Below are positions 39,401 to 54,400 of a DNA stretch of 64,000 bases, one piece after another (position 1 is the first letter of the stretch; the number at the start of each line of letters is the position of its first letter). The notes beneath the pieces were generated by a model. The model saw only the letters and a program-made list of their open reading frames with translations. It had not been told where the DNA came from and made no database searches. Origin of the DNA: Antennarius striatus (taxonomy: Eukaryota > Chordata > Actinopteri > Lophiiformes > Antennariidae); contig NC_090784.1 of the NCBI RefSeq assembly GCF_040054535.1, positions 5,007,501 through 5,071,500 of the forward strand. Reading direction: 5' to 3'. The position numbers and the translations under genes were made by a program.

Positions 39401-42400
39401 CATATATTACCTCACAGGATTATTGAGACTGATTATTTTGTTAGTTGAATGTAACTATGGTGGGAAAAAAGGGACAAGAAGGAGAAGTAGAAGAAGAGGA
39501 AGTTGTAAGAATGACAATTTGTGTCTTTAATTCTATCCTTTTTGCATCATCAGAACCAATCTAAGTGGACACTTTATCTTATTTATGAATGGATGCATTT
39601 ACTGTATGTAAATTGTGCTAAATAAAGACAGGCATCAAAAATGTTTGTTTGTGGTGTGTAATGGATGCTGAGTCTACAAGTCGTAGCTTTCTATTGAAAT
39701 TTAAATCAATAGAATGGATAAACCCTGAAATTAGACGCATAAGAATTCACAAGGATTTGTGCGATGGTTGCTAAAGGATGAACAATTGCCTGTATTTGTG
39801 TTGAAGGCTGAGGTGGTACCAGATGAAATGACAGCACGCATACACACACCATCACACACACAGGCCTTCCTGATGAAAGCAAGGTACCAGAATAACTGTC
39901 AAAGCCGCACCAGAGACAAACCCAGTCATCCAATGTCAAACACCATGGTCACCAGACACTCCCTCTCACATACACACACACAGGGTGGACCCAACCAGCA
40001 GTGCACCATGCTCAGACAAGAACCCAGTCGACCAAACATTCGCAATGTTCACAAAGGGAAGAAAACAACGGTTCGTTTCACAAATGTTGGTTGTTTCTGC
40101 CCGTCACACAGCTTGTCAGACCCTGCTCCGGATCAAATATGACACAGGTGGCACAGCAGTGTGGCAAAAAGCAGAGAAAAGAATAACAAGCTGCTGCTAC
40201 ACATTTAATAGGGTACAGTGCTTTGGCGTGCTTTATGGTTGTTGGGCTTAGGAAGGCATTCTGCTGGGACCAGGTGCTACCTGGGTCTGACAGGTTAAAA
40301 CGGTCGCAACAGCAGTGGGGGAGTAAAAGCAGGTGAAAGCTGTGGCTTCCACCTTGTAAACTGCAGTGATGATAGAGAGCTGTAACACAAACAACTGTGG
40401 TACAGTGTGGCAGCTTCTGTATTCCTGAGTTTAGTATCTGTGTTCACATCTTGAAGCAAGTCTATCACATAGGGTGATTTCATTCAACTGAGCAATACGG
40501 TCTTACTTTTGGCAGAGCTGGTTGAAAAGGATCTTGGGACTGAGCGGGCCTTTCCCTGGTTCTTTCATGCTCTGGAGGAACAGAAACATGGCTGCTGTCA
40601 GGGGCTCTGGGCTGGGCAGTGCGACCGTCAAAGGACTCTAGAATATGAGAAGAGAAATTAAGAAAAGTTTGGTCTTGTAAATTATACAGTCACACTGAAA
40701 ACAACATAAAGCTGTAACTCGGGATGCTTACAAAGACTATATAATAACACAGAGTTAGTACACGTTCTAAAAAATCAAATTCTACGACTATACAAGGACT
40801 TTCCAGACGCAAGCTTCTGTTATGCAGGGCCAAAAACTGCACTGTTTGAGATATGGCTAAAGTTTAACTAGTGATTTTCAGAGGATTTGAGGAATTGATA
40901 TTAATAATTAACATTTATATTGATTCACTTAGCAAAACCTGAATATTGCAAAAAATAGTTTTGAATGAGTGCAGCTTTTAATCAACTAATTAAAACATAG
41001 TTTATTTTGTGTGACTGTCAGTGATGTAATTATTTTAGCAACAAATACAATGATGAACAATCTGTCAGGTGCAAACACTATGCTCATTTTAAAAGTACAT
41101 TGTATTGATTAATGTGTTTATGTGCAGAAGTGTAATGTACAGCATACTGTACCAGGTTGGTCTCCACGGGGGGGCAGATCCTGAGTTTGTACCCTTTCTC
41201 CTTCACTTCCTGGATGAGGTCAATGAGCATGTGTGTCTGAGACAGGTTCTGTGGAGAGATCATTTGTTGACCTTTAGTCCATCTGTGCATTTAATCGCAT
41301 TGAGGTACTACTCGAGCATTACATCGGATCAACAAATTTTAAGCAGGTGAATACCATTCAAGAAATAGAAAACTGATCACTTGAATTTATTTCACAAGTC
41401 TTCAAATGAGAAGACAAAATATGAAACCGCGTTCACACATAGCATGAGAAAATTCAATTTAAATGCCTTTGTGAAATGTTATATCCACTTTAGCAGAATT
41501 ACAGAAACTTGTGGCAAGTTCATTACTCTGAGGGACATTTCCATTCTATCTATGATATGTGAGCTGAAAATGTGAAGAAGATACTTAGTGACGAGACAGC
41601 CTGAAGCAGCCGTTGTCCCTTTATGTTAGAGAGACATCTTTTCCTTCCCTTTCTTGAGATATTTGTTTTGTCACATCCTGGCAATGAAAACAGTTGCTAT
41701 GGAAAACACACAATGAACACAGACACAGCTCGTCCTCTGACAATTACTTGCTTTCACCAGAAAGATTGCAATTTTCAAGGAGACAATACAAAAAGACAGG
41801 GAGAGGGAGGGAAAAGCATGTAAAGCGCGCTCACTCAAATTTCAATCAATGAGGAAGGCCCTGAGGGTGATTAATAAAATAGAGAAAAACACTGCCATTG
41901 TTGAAGAGGCATGTCAGTTTGCAGTCACCATGACTCGACCACAGAAAGGCCGGGGAGGCTCTGTAGTTGTGTTGTATGGTTAATACGCTCCGCACCAACT
42001 GTGTGTGGGTGGGTAAACGAGACCAAGCCAGCAGTGCATTTACTGTATTAAATAAATGACCTCAAGGCCCAGTCTCTTTACAATCCGTCACTGTTAGACT
42101 ATAATCTGACAGGAATGACCACAAACAAACACCACTTGAGAAGTGTTTACACTGTGAAAATGTACAGTAATCCCTCGTTACTCGCGGTTAGTGTGTTCCA
42201 GAAACCACAAGCAACTAACAAATTCCGCGATACAGCCACAAACTATTTATTTTATTACTTACGGTAATTTAAATGTTTATGAACCCTCCCCACCTTATAT
42301 CTGTATGACCTTTTCCCACACTCTTAATAGACTGTTTAAAGCGCTTTTGTGTTTCACGGAAGTGCGCTGCGTTCCGGGAGTCTCGGAACGCAACCCACCC

Positions 42401-45400
42401 GTACACAGCATGCCCCTACGGTATCATGTGACTACCTACCAAAAATCCATGATGAGGTGATGCCGGGCATCTTGAAGTGCAAACAAGCGAGAGATTACTG
42501 TATTCATATTGTAATGTTAACAATTGTAATGTAAAAAAATTAGATTTTTAAGCAGCTTTTCTGTAGTGAGAAATCAATTTTCAAATAATGTGGCTTCGCT
42601 CTAGGTTTAAAATGATCAATAAAACAGAATTTGATCATAAAATTCTGATTCCACTATTCTGGCTGCATGAGAAAAACTTTTATTTGGTCTGATTTCATAC
42701 ATAAGAGTTGTGGTTGTGATCCACCGGCTGCTTTCCTAGAATTAATCCTAACATGACATAATGAATTATATTTTTACGCTGTATTGTCTTACGTATTTTA
42801 TAGCCAGATTTTTAGAATACACCACTTTATGTGTGAAACAGTCACTCACAAACAAGGAGAAACTTTTAACACTTTGTAAAAGACATGCTTGCATAAAGAA
42901 TTTACTTACGAACAACGAAACACTTCATAAAATAATTGTTGGTAAATAGAGTTTGTATCTTACGTATCCCAGAGATTTGTAATTTTAAACCTAAATTTGT
43001 AATTTAGTACAACAACTATTCTCAATAAACTCTTGCTCTACCTTTTTCATAAGGTAAGGTGAAAATCACAGTTTAGCAACTAGTTCCCCTTAACAGTACA
43101 GACTCAGGTACACACACTTTGAACCACGTAATTAAACCAACCTGCATGACTGCGTTGAAGAAGCAGGTGTTACCGAGGTTATTGATGCCTTTGACAGGGA
43201 CCAATGTGCTGTTGACAGCTGGGCTCTTGCCTTTGGGTTGATCAGTATAATCAGATGGTTCTTCTTGCAACCTGATGATTTTGGGTGATGCTCCTGGAAC
43301 ACAGACATGGAAAATCTGTGTTATTCAACAAATGGAGCAAAATGTTTTAAATCGCAGACGTCAGTCTATTTTCAACCGCTTCATTCACTGTGGGGGGGGG
43401 AGCTGGAGCCTATTCCAGCTGACTGAGAACGTGAGGCAGGGGGAACTCTGGGCACGACGCCAGTGCACCGTGGCGTGCCACACAGAGGTGCAGACAAACA
43501 CGCACGCAAACACTCACTCCTACAGTCAACAGCCAGTTAATCTGAAGCGCATGTTTCTGGAGGTGGGAGGAAGCCAGTGAACCCGGAGAGAACCCACGCA
43601 GACACGGGGAGAGCATGCAAAATCCACTAAGAGTGGGACTCAAACCCGGAACCGCCTTGCTGTGCGCCGACAGCGCCACCCACTGCGCCACTGTGCCGCC
43701 CAATCAGACATATTTTGGGAAATTAAAGGACAGCCTTTGAAAAAAAGATTTTGCGTCTTAGCAGAACATTGGCTCTTAGCAATAGTTTTTGCTTGGTATC
43801 CAAACTTGGTACCCTGAAGCGTGTAGTTTCAGGGAAGTTTCCACCCTGGAACTACACGCTTCAGGGTGGAAGACTTGTAGCTGGAAAAATTCAGCTACCA
43901 TTAAATTGAGATCGCAGCACAAGGCATAAAAAATTTGGGCTTAGCCTTAACGAAAGGCTGAGGCTGGGAGCCGGGTGCTGTGATGGCAGCTGGAAGCCAA
44001 GCTGGGTCATTTGGGAAGGCAGATGACAGCTGTAGACGCTTCCGCTGGATAGTGATGGAGGGGTGGGGGCTGGGACTGGAGAGATTGCTGTTCAGGGCCA
44101 GCTGTAACTCCTGAACACCAATGAAACTGACCTTAAACAATACCTCAGACACAGACAGACAGTGATATAGATGCTAGGGAAGGTAACAGAGCTGTGTGAC
44201 ATTTGTGTGTGATGTGCCAGCGTCTAGCAACAAAGCCAAAATCATGATAACTCAATACCAATAGGTATTATTGACACAAAAGAGAAGAAGACCCCATGTA
44301 CACAATTTATTGAGTTCAGATAAATGACATATATTCAGCTAAAGTCATCCATTCAAAAGTAAAATGAGAGTAGAGCCACTGTTTGGGTCAAAACCGGGAG
44401 CATAGTTATTAGGGTTGAGCTGGGTACTCGTTTGACGAGTATTTTGACAATACGAGTAAAACTCGCCAATACTCATGCTCATTCATTCATTCATTTTCCT
44501 GACCGCTTCATCTGCGGGTCACGGGGAGCGGGAGCCTATCCCAGCTGGCAAAGCTGAAGGAAAATCCTCAAAAACTGACTGTGTTCAAGCTTTGTGATTG
44601 GTCAATCACAAACAGCGCCCACCCCTCGCTTCAGAGACATCATCAGACATCACTGCAGCTAGAGCTGTCGATGGCACTGCCCCATTCTCGTACACACACA
44701 CAGACATTGACTGATCTCTCTGTGCGTGGCTTCACTGCAGCTGTAGATAGTGCTGTATTCGCTCATCCCTAATAGATACTTCAGTCACGATGGTTAAGGA
44801 CACAGATACGTTAGATCTCAGTAATGACTTATGAGCAGCCAAAGAATAGACACTGAATAGTGGAAAATTTTCTGATAAAGATATCAAAAGTAGAACCAAA
44901 GATGTAAAATAGGTGTAATGAAATCTGTTAAAGGTTAAAAGGGGAAAAAGGGGTAAAAGCATCAATGGAGTACAACAAAATGGAGGTGGTACTAATGGAT
45001 ATAAAAAGAGAGAGGTGAAAACAAGTTCCTCTGAAGGGTGCGGATTGAGACAGAAAATTGTTACTCCATGTGAAATTGGAAAAATTTGACATATCCAGAA
45101 AATTTCATGAAGCTTCATGCATAACAGCATGGGCTCCAGGTTGAATTATGCTCATAAAATACCTTCTAAACCATATGATATGTCAGTGGTGCTGATAGAG
45201 AGTTCATCAGAAAGAGATAATGGTCCACAGGTAGCTACACGTTCCTTTACAGCAGGTTTATTTGAGTACATTTTTAAGTTAAGTGATGTGTCAAAGGATC
45301 CACAATACATTGTAACCTTTTAAATTTTTAAATTAATGTTTAACCACCACTGGATAGTCCCACAAAATGGTGAATATTAAAATTGTCCTGTTATAGATTG

Positions 45401-48400
45401 CAAAAATGTTAATGTCTAATGGTGGAAACACATTGTCCTTAATAGGATTATTACAATGATTGATTAAAGTGCAATCAGTGTTTTTTATGTATAGAAAATA
45501 AAAATACTAAGAATTTTTAAAGACAAGATGATAACAAAACAACCCAGGATTTAATGAGGGCACCTTGAGGACTCAGTGCTGGAGAGAAACATTGATGGCT
45601 GGTATACATAAAACGGAATTTGGTCGACCAGCACTTCATCCACAAAAGCCAGTGAAGAAAGCAGGCCAGGAGCAAGGTCACTAGTCTGAACCTCCTTAAA
45701 TACAAAACAAGGAAATTCAATTGAACCATAAACCATCATAATCATCACAACAACCTGCACCTTTACTCTGACCGTTCTCTTCTATACATAAAATGACCTT
45801 GTCCTAGAACATACAGAATTGATATTCCATGAATGAGGTACATATTGAAAAAACCTATTCAACCTACAGAGGTGGTAAGCCCAGTCCTGGCCACCACCGT
45901 GTCAGTTTGTCTTCCTCATGTTCAACTAGTTAGGCCATAGTCGCTTTTCAATTTGCATTTAATACACAACAAATTTCCACTCAAAGCAATGGAGGAAAAA
46001 AAGGGACTTCTGTTCAGCGGATTTAATGAGGAAATGAAATTACAGAAGGATTAAAGGTCTCTTTTGGGTTTGCTGCGTTTCTAAGGTTTTTTCAGGCTGC
46101 ATCAAATGTCCAAAACCCGAACAACTTGTCAAGGACAAGGACAGTCAAGGACACATATGTTCATACTAGAAAAAAACAGAAGTTGTGCTGATATGGACCG
46201 ATCATAGCCTCAATAATAGGTGAATGTGAGCAAACTGACATTAAAATGTCCCAAATAATGTAAAAATAATCAAACTAAAGAGAGCAAGTGTGAGATGAAC
46301 ACTTTAAGTGATCCTGCAAAACATTTGATATTGTCCTGAATTCCAGTGGCTTGTGAGGTGGTGTGGAATGACTATTCCCAGTATCATCTGTGCATATGTT
46401 CAGACAGACAAGGGTATCTCTATGTGCCCCCTTTGGAGGGGAAAACAAAAACACTAATGACAAAAGGTGTATTTTTTTGGGCACATATTTTAGTCTGGAG
46501 ACAAGGATGGGTGAGGTTCAGCTTGTCAGGACAACATTCTTTTGTGAAGCTCTACCCAGTGGTGTTAAATGCATCTGGCTCACTGTGCATGCAACATCTG
46601 GAGGCCTAGTTCCATCTTCAATATGTAGCCATAAGGGAGCTCCCATATGTCAACACACACAGTGCAAAAAAACATAAGAGGGGGAAAAAGAGCCTGGATC
46701 AGAAAAACTGTATTCTTTGGATTTGTAGTGAGGATGAGAAGGTGTGAAGAGATGAGTTTATGTAAGTGTGAACAAATGAGCAAAATAGAGAATTGACAGA
46801 GAGCTTGATTACATGAGTGGTTGTTCAGCTGTTTCTGAGCACAAATACAAAATCAACAAATCCAATGAAACTTGACTGTAAATATTGTGACTTCAGCTAA
46901 GAGGAAGCAGAGGAATGAGGAAACTAACTGGGTGGAATGGGGATGCCAATAGACACACTCGGCATCTGGGACCATCACCCAAGGTAAACAATGTTCAGGG
47001 AGCCATCTGGCTGGGGCTGAGGGGGGTGGCAGAGGAGGGCAGAAGGGGCAGTGGGTGGAGGGAAGGGTTGCAACGAGCACAAGCATATGGAAAAGCAGAT
47101 TTTTCCTCTCCCTGCAGCAGTCAGCGAAGGCAAATGCCAGCCTGCGCTGTGTCCACGCTTGACTGTGCTGCACTCGGCACCACCACCTGGCCCTCCTTGC
47201 TCAGCCACCGAGTATGGGCAGCAGCGACACTGTGGAGCCTCTCCCCAGGGTAGACGAAGGCATCCGTTGCTCTCAGCATCGTTCACATGCACGCAAGTAC
47301 ATCAACACCACGCTCTTTTTCACACAAGAGAACAAATAGAAACGCTGAACTTTTGCCGAGAACAATACTTCTTAAAGAAAAAAAAAAACTTTAGCTGAAA
47401 TTACCTCTTTCAAAAAGTATTTGCATTGTTCTGGCATTTTAATGAGGGGTAGAAAAAGTCACCAGTAAACCTCACAGAAAAAATTAGAGCTGAAATTATA
47501 ACATATATAGGAAATAATATATTCTTGTTAAGTTTGTTTCACACCAATACCTGCTGCTCACCTGGCCTAACACTGTATTTTGGTCACGGCCACTAGTCCT
47601 GATGTAGGAATGCTAAAAACATGTTCAATTCAAAACTTTATGTAAAGGTATACTTTCTATATGAACAAAAACATTTTTTAAATGGATTTTCATATTCTTC
47701 CAAATCTGGACCACAGTTGGGCTGAGAGACCATCAAATTGTATGGCCAGTGGGCTTTGTGCCTCCGTGTTGACTTACAGTGCAGCAGTGTGGAGGGCCAA
47801 GGCCAGCTCCCATCATGCAGAGGAGGCAGTCAAGAGGAAGGCCAGGCAACACCAAATGTCTTATTAATTTGCTAATTTGTTGTGACTGCAGGGCATGAAA
47901 AGCCTGTTTCCTTGCCATCTGAGGCCAAGAGAACCCAGGCCGTGTTACTTACACACACACACACAGACGCACCTTTTGCTACCCACTATCTGGCCTACTT
48001 TCATGTGCGGTGGTGGGAATAAAGACAGCATCACCCTTGATTACCTCCATGAAAGCACCACCAGGGGACAAGCATCTTACTGGGTACAGATTTGGCTGAG
48101 CTAAACTGACAGTAAACTTAGAACTGCCCTTTCCAAATGAATGCGTAGGGGCAGCAGGCCATGTGAATAAGTGAGCTGTACTCACACAACACATTATATG
48201 TTCTACTTTGAACTTTAACCAAAGTCTCTCTAATGAAGAATTATCGATGCAGACATCAGTCCCAGGAAAAAAACTGAATCAAACAACCGATGCACCAACA
48301 CGATGACAAAAATATGTTACATACCAAAGTCTTCACACAGCACCCAGTTAAACCAGCATTTTGCATGTAGAAGAACAAAAACCCCAAAATAATAACGGAA

Positions 48401-51400
48401 AAATAAACAAGACAAAAAGTTCAGACTGTCGACATACAGACTAAAAAAATTTACTAACATGTAGTTTACGATAGTTTATAGCACAGATCAGTCCAGTATC
48501 CTTCATAAAGGGTAACCAGAACTTAAAGGGCTTTGAATGAGTGTTGGGAAAAGTTCAATATACAGACAACACAACTCACATCATTAAGTTGTTTTTAACA
48601 AATGTGATTTTTGCTGCAAATTCTGAAACATCAACATTTGTTTCCTTTAGAAAAACTTAACTTGGTTGTTTATTTCCTTAAATCACTTGTCCTGTGTGCA
48701 ATACATGTTATGTAAATACTGCATGCCCACACCGGCAATGAAAAGACTGCAATACTGTTATGTCAGCTTTCTAACATTATTCAGTTGATACAATTTCGAT
48801 GTGTTGTATGACTCAGATAGATGTGACAGGTGTGAATGGGGGCTTGCAGGTATGCATTTATATGTATGAGACTATGGTAGGAAGGAAAACATCACAGATC
48901 TGTACCCTAAATACATTGAGTGACACCTGATTTTGATGCACTTTAGCACAATTCTGATGTATTCATTCACACAAAATGTAATGATGAATCCAAAGTCAGG
49001 TGGCTTGGAAAAATTAACATTCTAATTACTAGTAGATGGTTTTTTTAATGGGGTAAATATCTCCCCAGCAAAATAAATACATTAAAAAAATCGACATATT
49101 TACACGAGACAGACCAGAAAATGATCATTATTACTTATTATTTATCATTATTATCATTATTGGTTGATCTCCAGTTAAAATGCTAAAGATTAATTTTATA
49201 TGAATTAATACATATCTGAAGGTACTGGAGAAAATTAAATATAAAGAGACCTTTGATATCCAGAAAACAAATATCAAAAGATTCAATCTGGGACAGTAAA
49301 ATATAGCAATAGATAATAATCACCACATCACACTGAATCAGACAGAATTGACAAATTCCTATGAGGAACAAGAACCTCTGATACCCATTCAGAACCAACG
49401 TTGTAACCCTCTTAACCCTAACCGTTAACAACATTTAATTTGCCCTACAAAGACTCCCCAGCTGTGATACAAGCCGGATTCTAGCTCCCTGAGGTCAATT
49501 CGCTTTTTACTGGGACTCTGGTACTTGAGCTGAAGGCCTTGGTGGTGAGAGAGCACAGTTAATAGACTTTCTCTCTAGCCTGAGCTGTTGCTGTACAAAA
49601 TGATTATAGATTCTAAAAAAAAATCCTTGCTAGAGATCCTTTGTGTTGGGGGAAAACAGAACAACAGCAGCTACTTCTGAAAACATGTCCTTCATACTGA
49701 AATGCAATTTCACAAGCTCCTCAACAGACAACCACCTCTTTTTCTGCAACAATGGCTGCCTGCCTCTATACCCACTGGGCCGACCGGTGTGGAACAATTG
49801 GGTAGCAGGAAAGGTGACAGGTAATTCAAAGTGGCAAAGGGGAAAACTGCAGGCCTGGACTGTCCACCTGAGCAGATCCTTCTTCACTGATGGATGTGGA
49901 CCCCTGGCCATGTCCACTAGTGTAGCACACACAAACAGTACAAGCACATAAAAGACACAAATAGCTCATTCAGACTTTTATTGCTGAAGTGGTTTAAAGA
50001 ACTGGTTTGTTTCTCTTGAACATTACAAGTTGTATTAAATACTGGGTATTTATGGTGAAATTTGAAGGTTAAAACTTGTGAGTTTGATGCACAAATTTTA
50101 ATTATGTCATTGTACAGAATGTTTGCTTTCTAAAACATTTTATACTGTGAGGCTCTGCCACCTTTTATCCTTGGATGCAGCTAATCAACAAAATTTATGA
50201 AGGCCTTTAAAATGGCATCTTGCTTAAATTACCTGTAAAGTCCTCCAGTCTGTACTTTGCTTCCTGTTGCTATAATATTCATGTACAGAAAAAAAAAAAG
50301 TATATGGAGTTGATCATTATGTTCTTCTATTTACATCTATCTGTGTGTGCCGCTGAGAATCAGTGCAGTCCAGCTGTTAGGATCCAGCCACTCTGACTTG
50401 TTGAGGGCCCTGGCTCCCACTAGTGCAGCTCACAGGCCCAGAGGTGGTGAAACATACATCGCTTCGACAGAGGAAACAAAGGACAGAAACAGATAGCAAT
50501 GGAAAGACAAAGAACGACAGAGCAGAGATTGAATCCTACGCAGCTGCTCTTGTTCTTAAGGGAACTAAGCCAGGAAACACTGCTCAAGCGCCTAATTCCT
50601 CTAATGTGTGCAGTCATGCAATGTGCAAGGTGGGGGTGAGAGTGGGGGGATTGTTGCAGCATCAGTCCCTCAACTCTGAAGCTGAGACCGATGGTGGACC
50701 AGCTTGACTAGGCATGGGCGGCTGGCCTCTGGCCACTGGGCTGAACAGAGGCAGCAAGTGAGACCAAAAGTGCTGATGCCCACCATCCTGATAAACAGTC
50801 TGTGTAGAGGCCTCTTCACGTTCTGGTACCGAGTGGGTGAGGCACTGAACAGAAGGGGTATAACTGTATAAGGACAGAAGGGGTGGGGGTGTCTGACTGG
50901 ATGAAACGGGTTGAACACGGTGCAAAGACATAAAAGTTATATTCAAAATATATGTAAGATGTTATTTTCAGTTTTCAGTGGTGGTCACACTGTTCTTTAA
51001 TGTCATAACTGCAGTATTCTAAGCTAACGACCCTCTAGTCTGAAGGCATGGACCCCAACAGCTGCCATTTTAAAGGACTTCAGTTTTGTTGCTGGTCTGA
51101 TCTGCTTTTATCTATAAAATTAAACAACTGAATGAACATCCTTCTAGACAGGTGAATCCGTAATTTTTGTCAGGGGTTGTAGGCTGGTACACTGCAGGAG
51201 AAAGCCTTTGAAAGGATCCAGATGACCACAGCCACCAGGGGGAGCAGGTGCACTGCAGTCAACTCCTTGTAAGGAAGCGCACCATTGGTAGAAACAAACG
51301 ATTACACAGCTGTGCACAGAACTTGTTTAAGTTAGGAACTCAGATGTGTTCCAGAAGGTAAAGTTAGCAATTCCTTCTACAGCATGTCTTCCTAAATGCA

Positions 51401-54400
51401 ATCTTCCACCTTGTTCTTCTCTATGACTCCCTCATTATCCAGAAGTTCTGATTCATGGTGCATGGTGGATAATGAAGATGCTTCTCTCAGTCCCTGATAG
51501 AACCTTGGATGAGGTGTCGACATCCACAGAATGGAGACAGCTGGTTGAGGCTGCTTTTACAATCCCCTCTGTGGTTTCCGGCGGTGCATTTGTGTTTGAC
51601 AGGTGAATCTGAATGAGGGCTGAGAAACCAACTGATGACCGTAGAGATCTGTACTTCCCTTTATTATACTGAGATGTCTGCATCCCCATTGACGTGCTAT
51701 AGTACTCAAAAGAAGTGCAGGGAAAGGCGATCTTCTTGGTGTTGAAGTATCACTATGGATTGCTTGTACTTATGACTCGGACCAAGCCAAAATCCACCTA
51801 CAATGTAGAGTCTAACTTTTATCTGCCGGTAAATCACTACCGTACGTCCAAACTATGCAACAACCTGGAGACACTTTTCAGATAAGTGTTTCCTTTTGCT
51901 CTGGTTTGCTTTTACATTCCATTATAGAAGCCTAAATAACAGACTGTCTGTTGTTTATTAGAAATCTCTCACAGTAGTCCACTTGATATGTGCTGGCTAG
52001 CAAAGCATGCTGATAAAAAAAAACTGTATTAACAATAACGAACAGTTGCTGGCTTAGGCCCCGTCCACACGATGCCGGAACTTTTTGAAAACGCAACTTT
52101 TTTGTTGGGTTTACGCCTTCCGTCCACACGACAACGCAGATATCCGGAACGAAAATGCAACTTTTTGAAAACGCTGGCCTAGGTGGACTTTTTAAAAAAC
52201 GCTGGATCTGCGTTGTTGTGTGGACGGTGTATCCGCAACTTTTTAAAAACGCTGACGTCTTGCCTGCAACGAAAACCTCTGTGACGTCATATTTATGGGC
52301 CCGTGTGTTGTGACAACAAAACACGGAGGATTCCTATTGGATAAAATTTGACTCAATACTGCCTCCACATGGTTTGGCATGCTTATAGCCATCTTCGAAA
52401 ACGCACTGCTGCGTTTACGTGTGGACGGAGATTTTTTTGAAAACGCTGTCATGTGGACGCGAATCGTTTTTGATACGTTTTTAAAAAGTTGCGCTTTCAA
52501 AAAAATCCGTCATCATGTGGATGGGGCCTTATACTTGAAGTTACTGATGCAACACATTTCTAATTTTTGTTGAGAATGCAACAAAATGCAACCTATGTGA
52601 GTAGGAAAACGAATTCATCTGTATGACTGCAACTCTGTGCAAGAGAAACTAGGAACTAGTAACGCTCTGGTGTCATTGTGCAGATAGATTCTGGTAGATA
52701 AGAACACGCAGATACTAAGAACAAGGAAGGACAATGAACCAAACTTAGTTTGAGGGTCACCAGTGCAGATCATTGCAAATAAATATGTTTCATTTATATC
52801 TTATTGTCAGTGTAAGTCTTCCGTGTTCAAGGTCAATCACTTCATGTTGAATTGAAGAGATGGTCGCTAATTAAATGCTTGTATAAATCTTTAACTAATC
52901 TGACTTCAGCCTTGCTGATACAGCTGTGCAAATATGTCTAACAAAAGCTTTTTTCAGCATCATCCAGGGGGCCAGATATCCAGGAGCCAAACACCTTACC
53001 CGATATTGCCTTGACTGAGTGCTTTTGTAAAAAGTCCAGGGTCTGGGCCAAAGCTTTCTTGTTGCAGTGCGTGGAGAGCTCCTCATTACATTCAAAACAC
53101 CTGTTACAATGAAAGGAGCCACAGACACAGAAAGACTAAGTTGCTGTGGAAACACAAACATTATAATGCTGCCAGAAAGCACTTCAAAATACCATTCCAT
53201 TGGTAAAAACACAGTATTCATACTTTTATATTATGTTGAACAAATTCTAAGTTTGGAAAGTGAAACGGACTTTTAAACAATCCACACTGAGCATGCTTGG
53301 AAACACCAGTGCCTGTTTATCTGGGTTAGAGTCAGAGTTCTATGCAAATCCCCAAATTGCTGACATCCTGCTGTCACCTCAAAACGATGCACATGAGCAA
53401 TATACATAATCTTGGCTTTATTCCCATGCAGGTTATGTTAGTCAGAGTTTTCTCACCAGGCTTTCCATGTGCTCAAACTGATGGTGATACAGTGAGATTC
53501 TGGATGGAAAGCTTGGTGGTGCTTCATGGCATGCTGGATTCCTGACTGCATACAGCCCTGTAAGACAGTTCAATAAAGAAAGATGAATTGAGTAAAAATA
53601 CTAGCAGGCTTACAGCACATATTCCATACAGTTGTCTTATTTTTTTTTAGCATTTTGAATGTACATATATACTATAAATGTGAAAAAGTGTTGGATCCAG
53701 GTTTCTTCAAATTTAACAAGTTAAATATGAATACAACCTTTTTATAATGACATTTGGTAACTGGTAATAAAAACAGTATGAAAGGATCAGCAGCACCTAG
53801 ACACTTCTATCATGGATAACACAAACCACAACACTGAACCACGTTCTGTGCAGAATGTGTTTCAGTGCTGTCTGTCTGTAATAAGCAAGGACTACACTTG
53901 GCTGCATATGTACCTCACCACCTTCTATCAATCAGAATCAAAAGTGCCCTCACTACTGTACAGGTCACCAATGCCATGTGCACTAATGCCCCCACCACCA
54001 CCACCACCACTACCACCACCATGGATGTTAACATTTGAACTGTGGGCTGCGAACAAGCCGATGGTCCTCTACTTTTTAGCCTGGAGGACATGGTACCCAG
54101 GATTTCATTAAAAAAATTCAAATGACTGTGATACCACGGGACAATTTTCCAACTCAGTCCATTTTCAATAAGCTTATAAGTAGCTTTAGTCAAGACAATG
54201 GATTTGGTTTAAAAATGTTTCGCTTTATTTGTGAGGCAGCAATGAACTATGTTCACAGAAATTGGCTTTAGGAAGTGTTCCTGAGCCCAAGCAGTGAATG
54301 AGGTACAGAACATAAAGATCACAGGCATCTGATATTGGTTCTCAGCCTCTTATGAACTGAGATTTTTCAGATTTTTTCAGATTGTCTGATTCTTTTACTG

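Noticed and set aside
43901-44152. 83-codon minus-strand ORF between usp45 exons 4 and 5
   Set aside because: The flanking exons join in phase without it, it lacks a matching acceptor/donor pair and resembles nothing in USP45.
46853-47292. Overlapping ORFs of 105-115 codons on both strands
   Set aside because: GC-richer intronic island; frames on both strands and low-complexity composition argue against coding.
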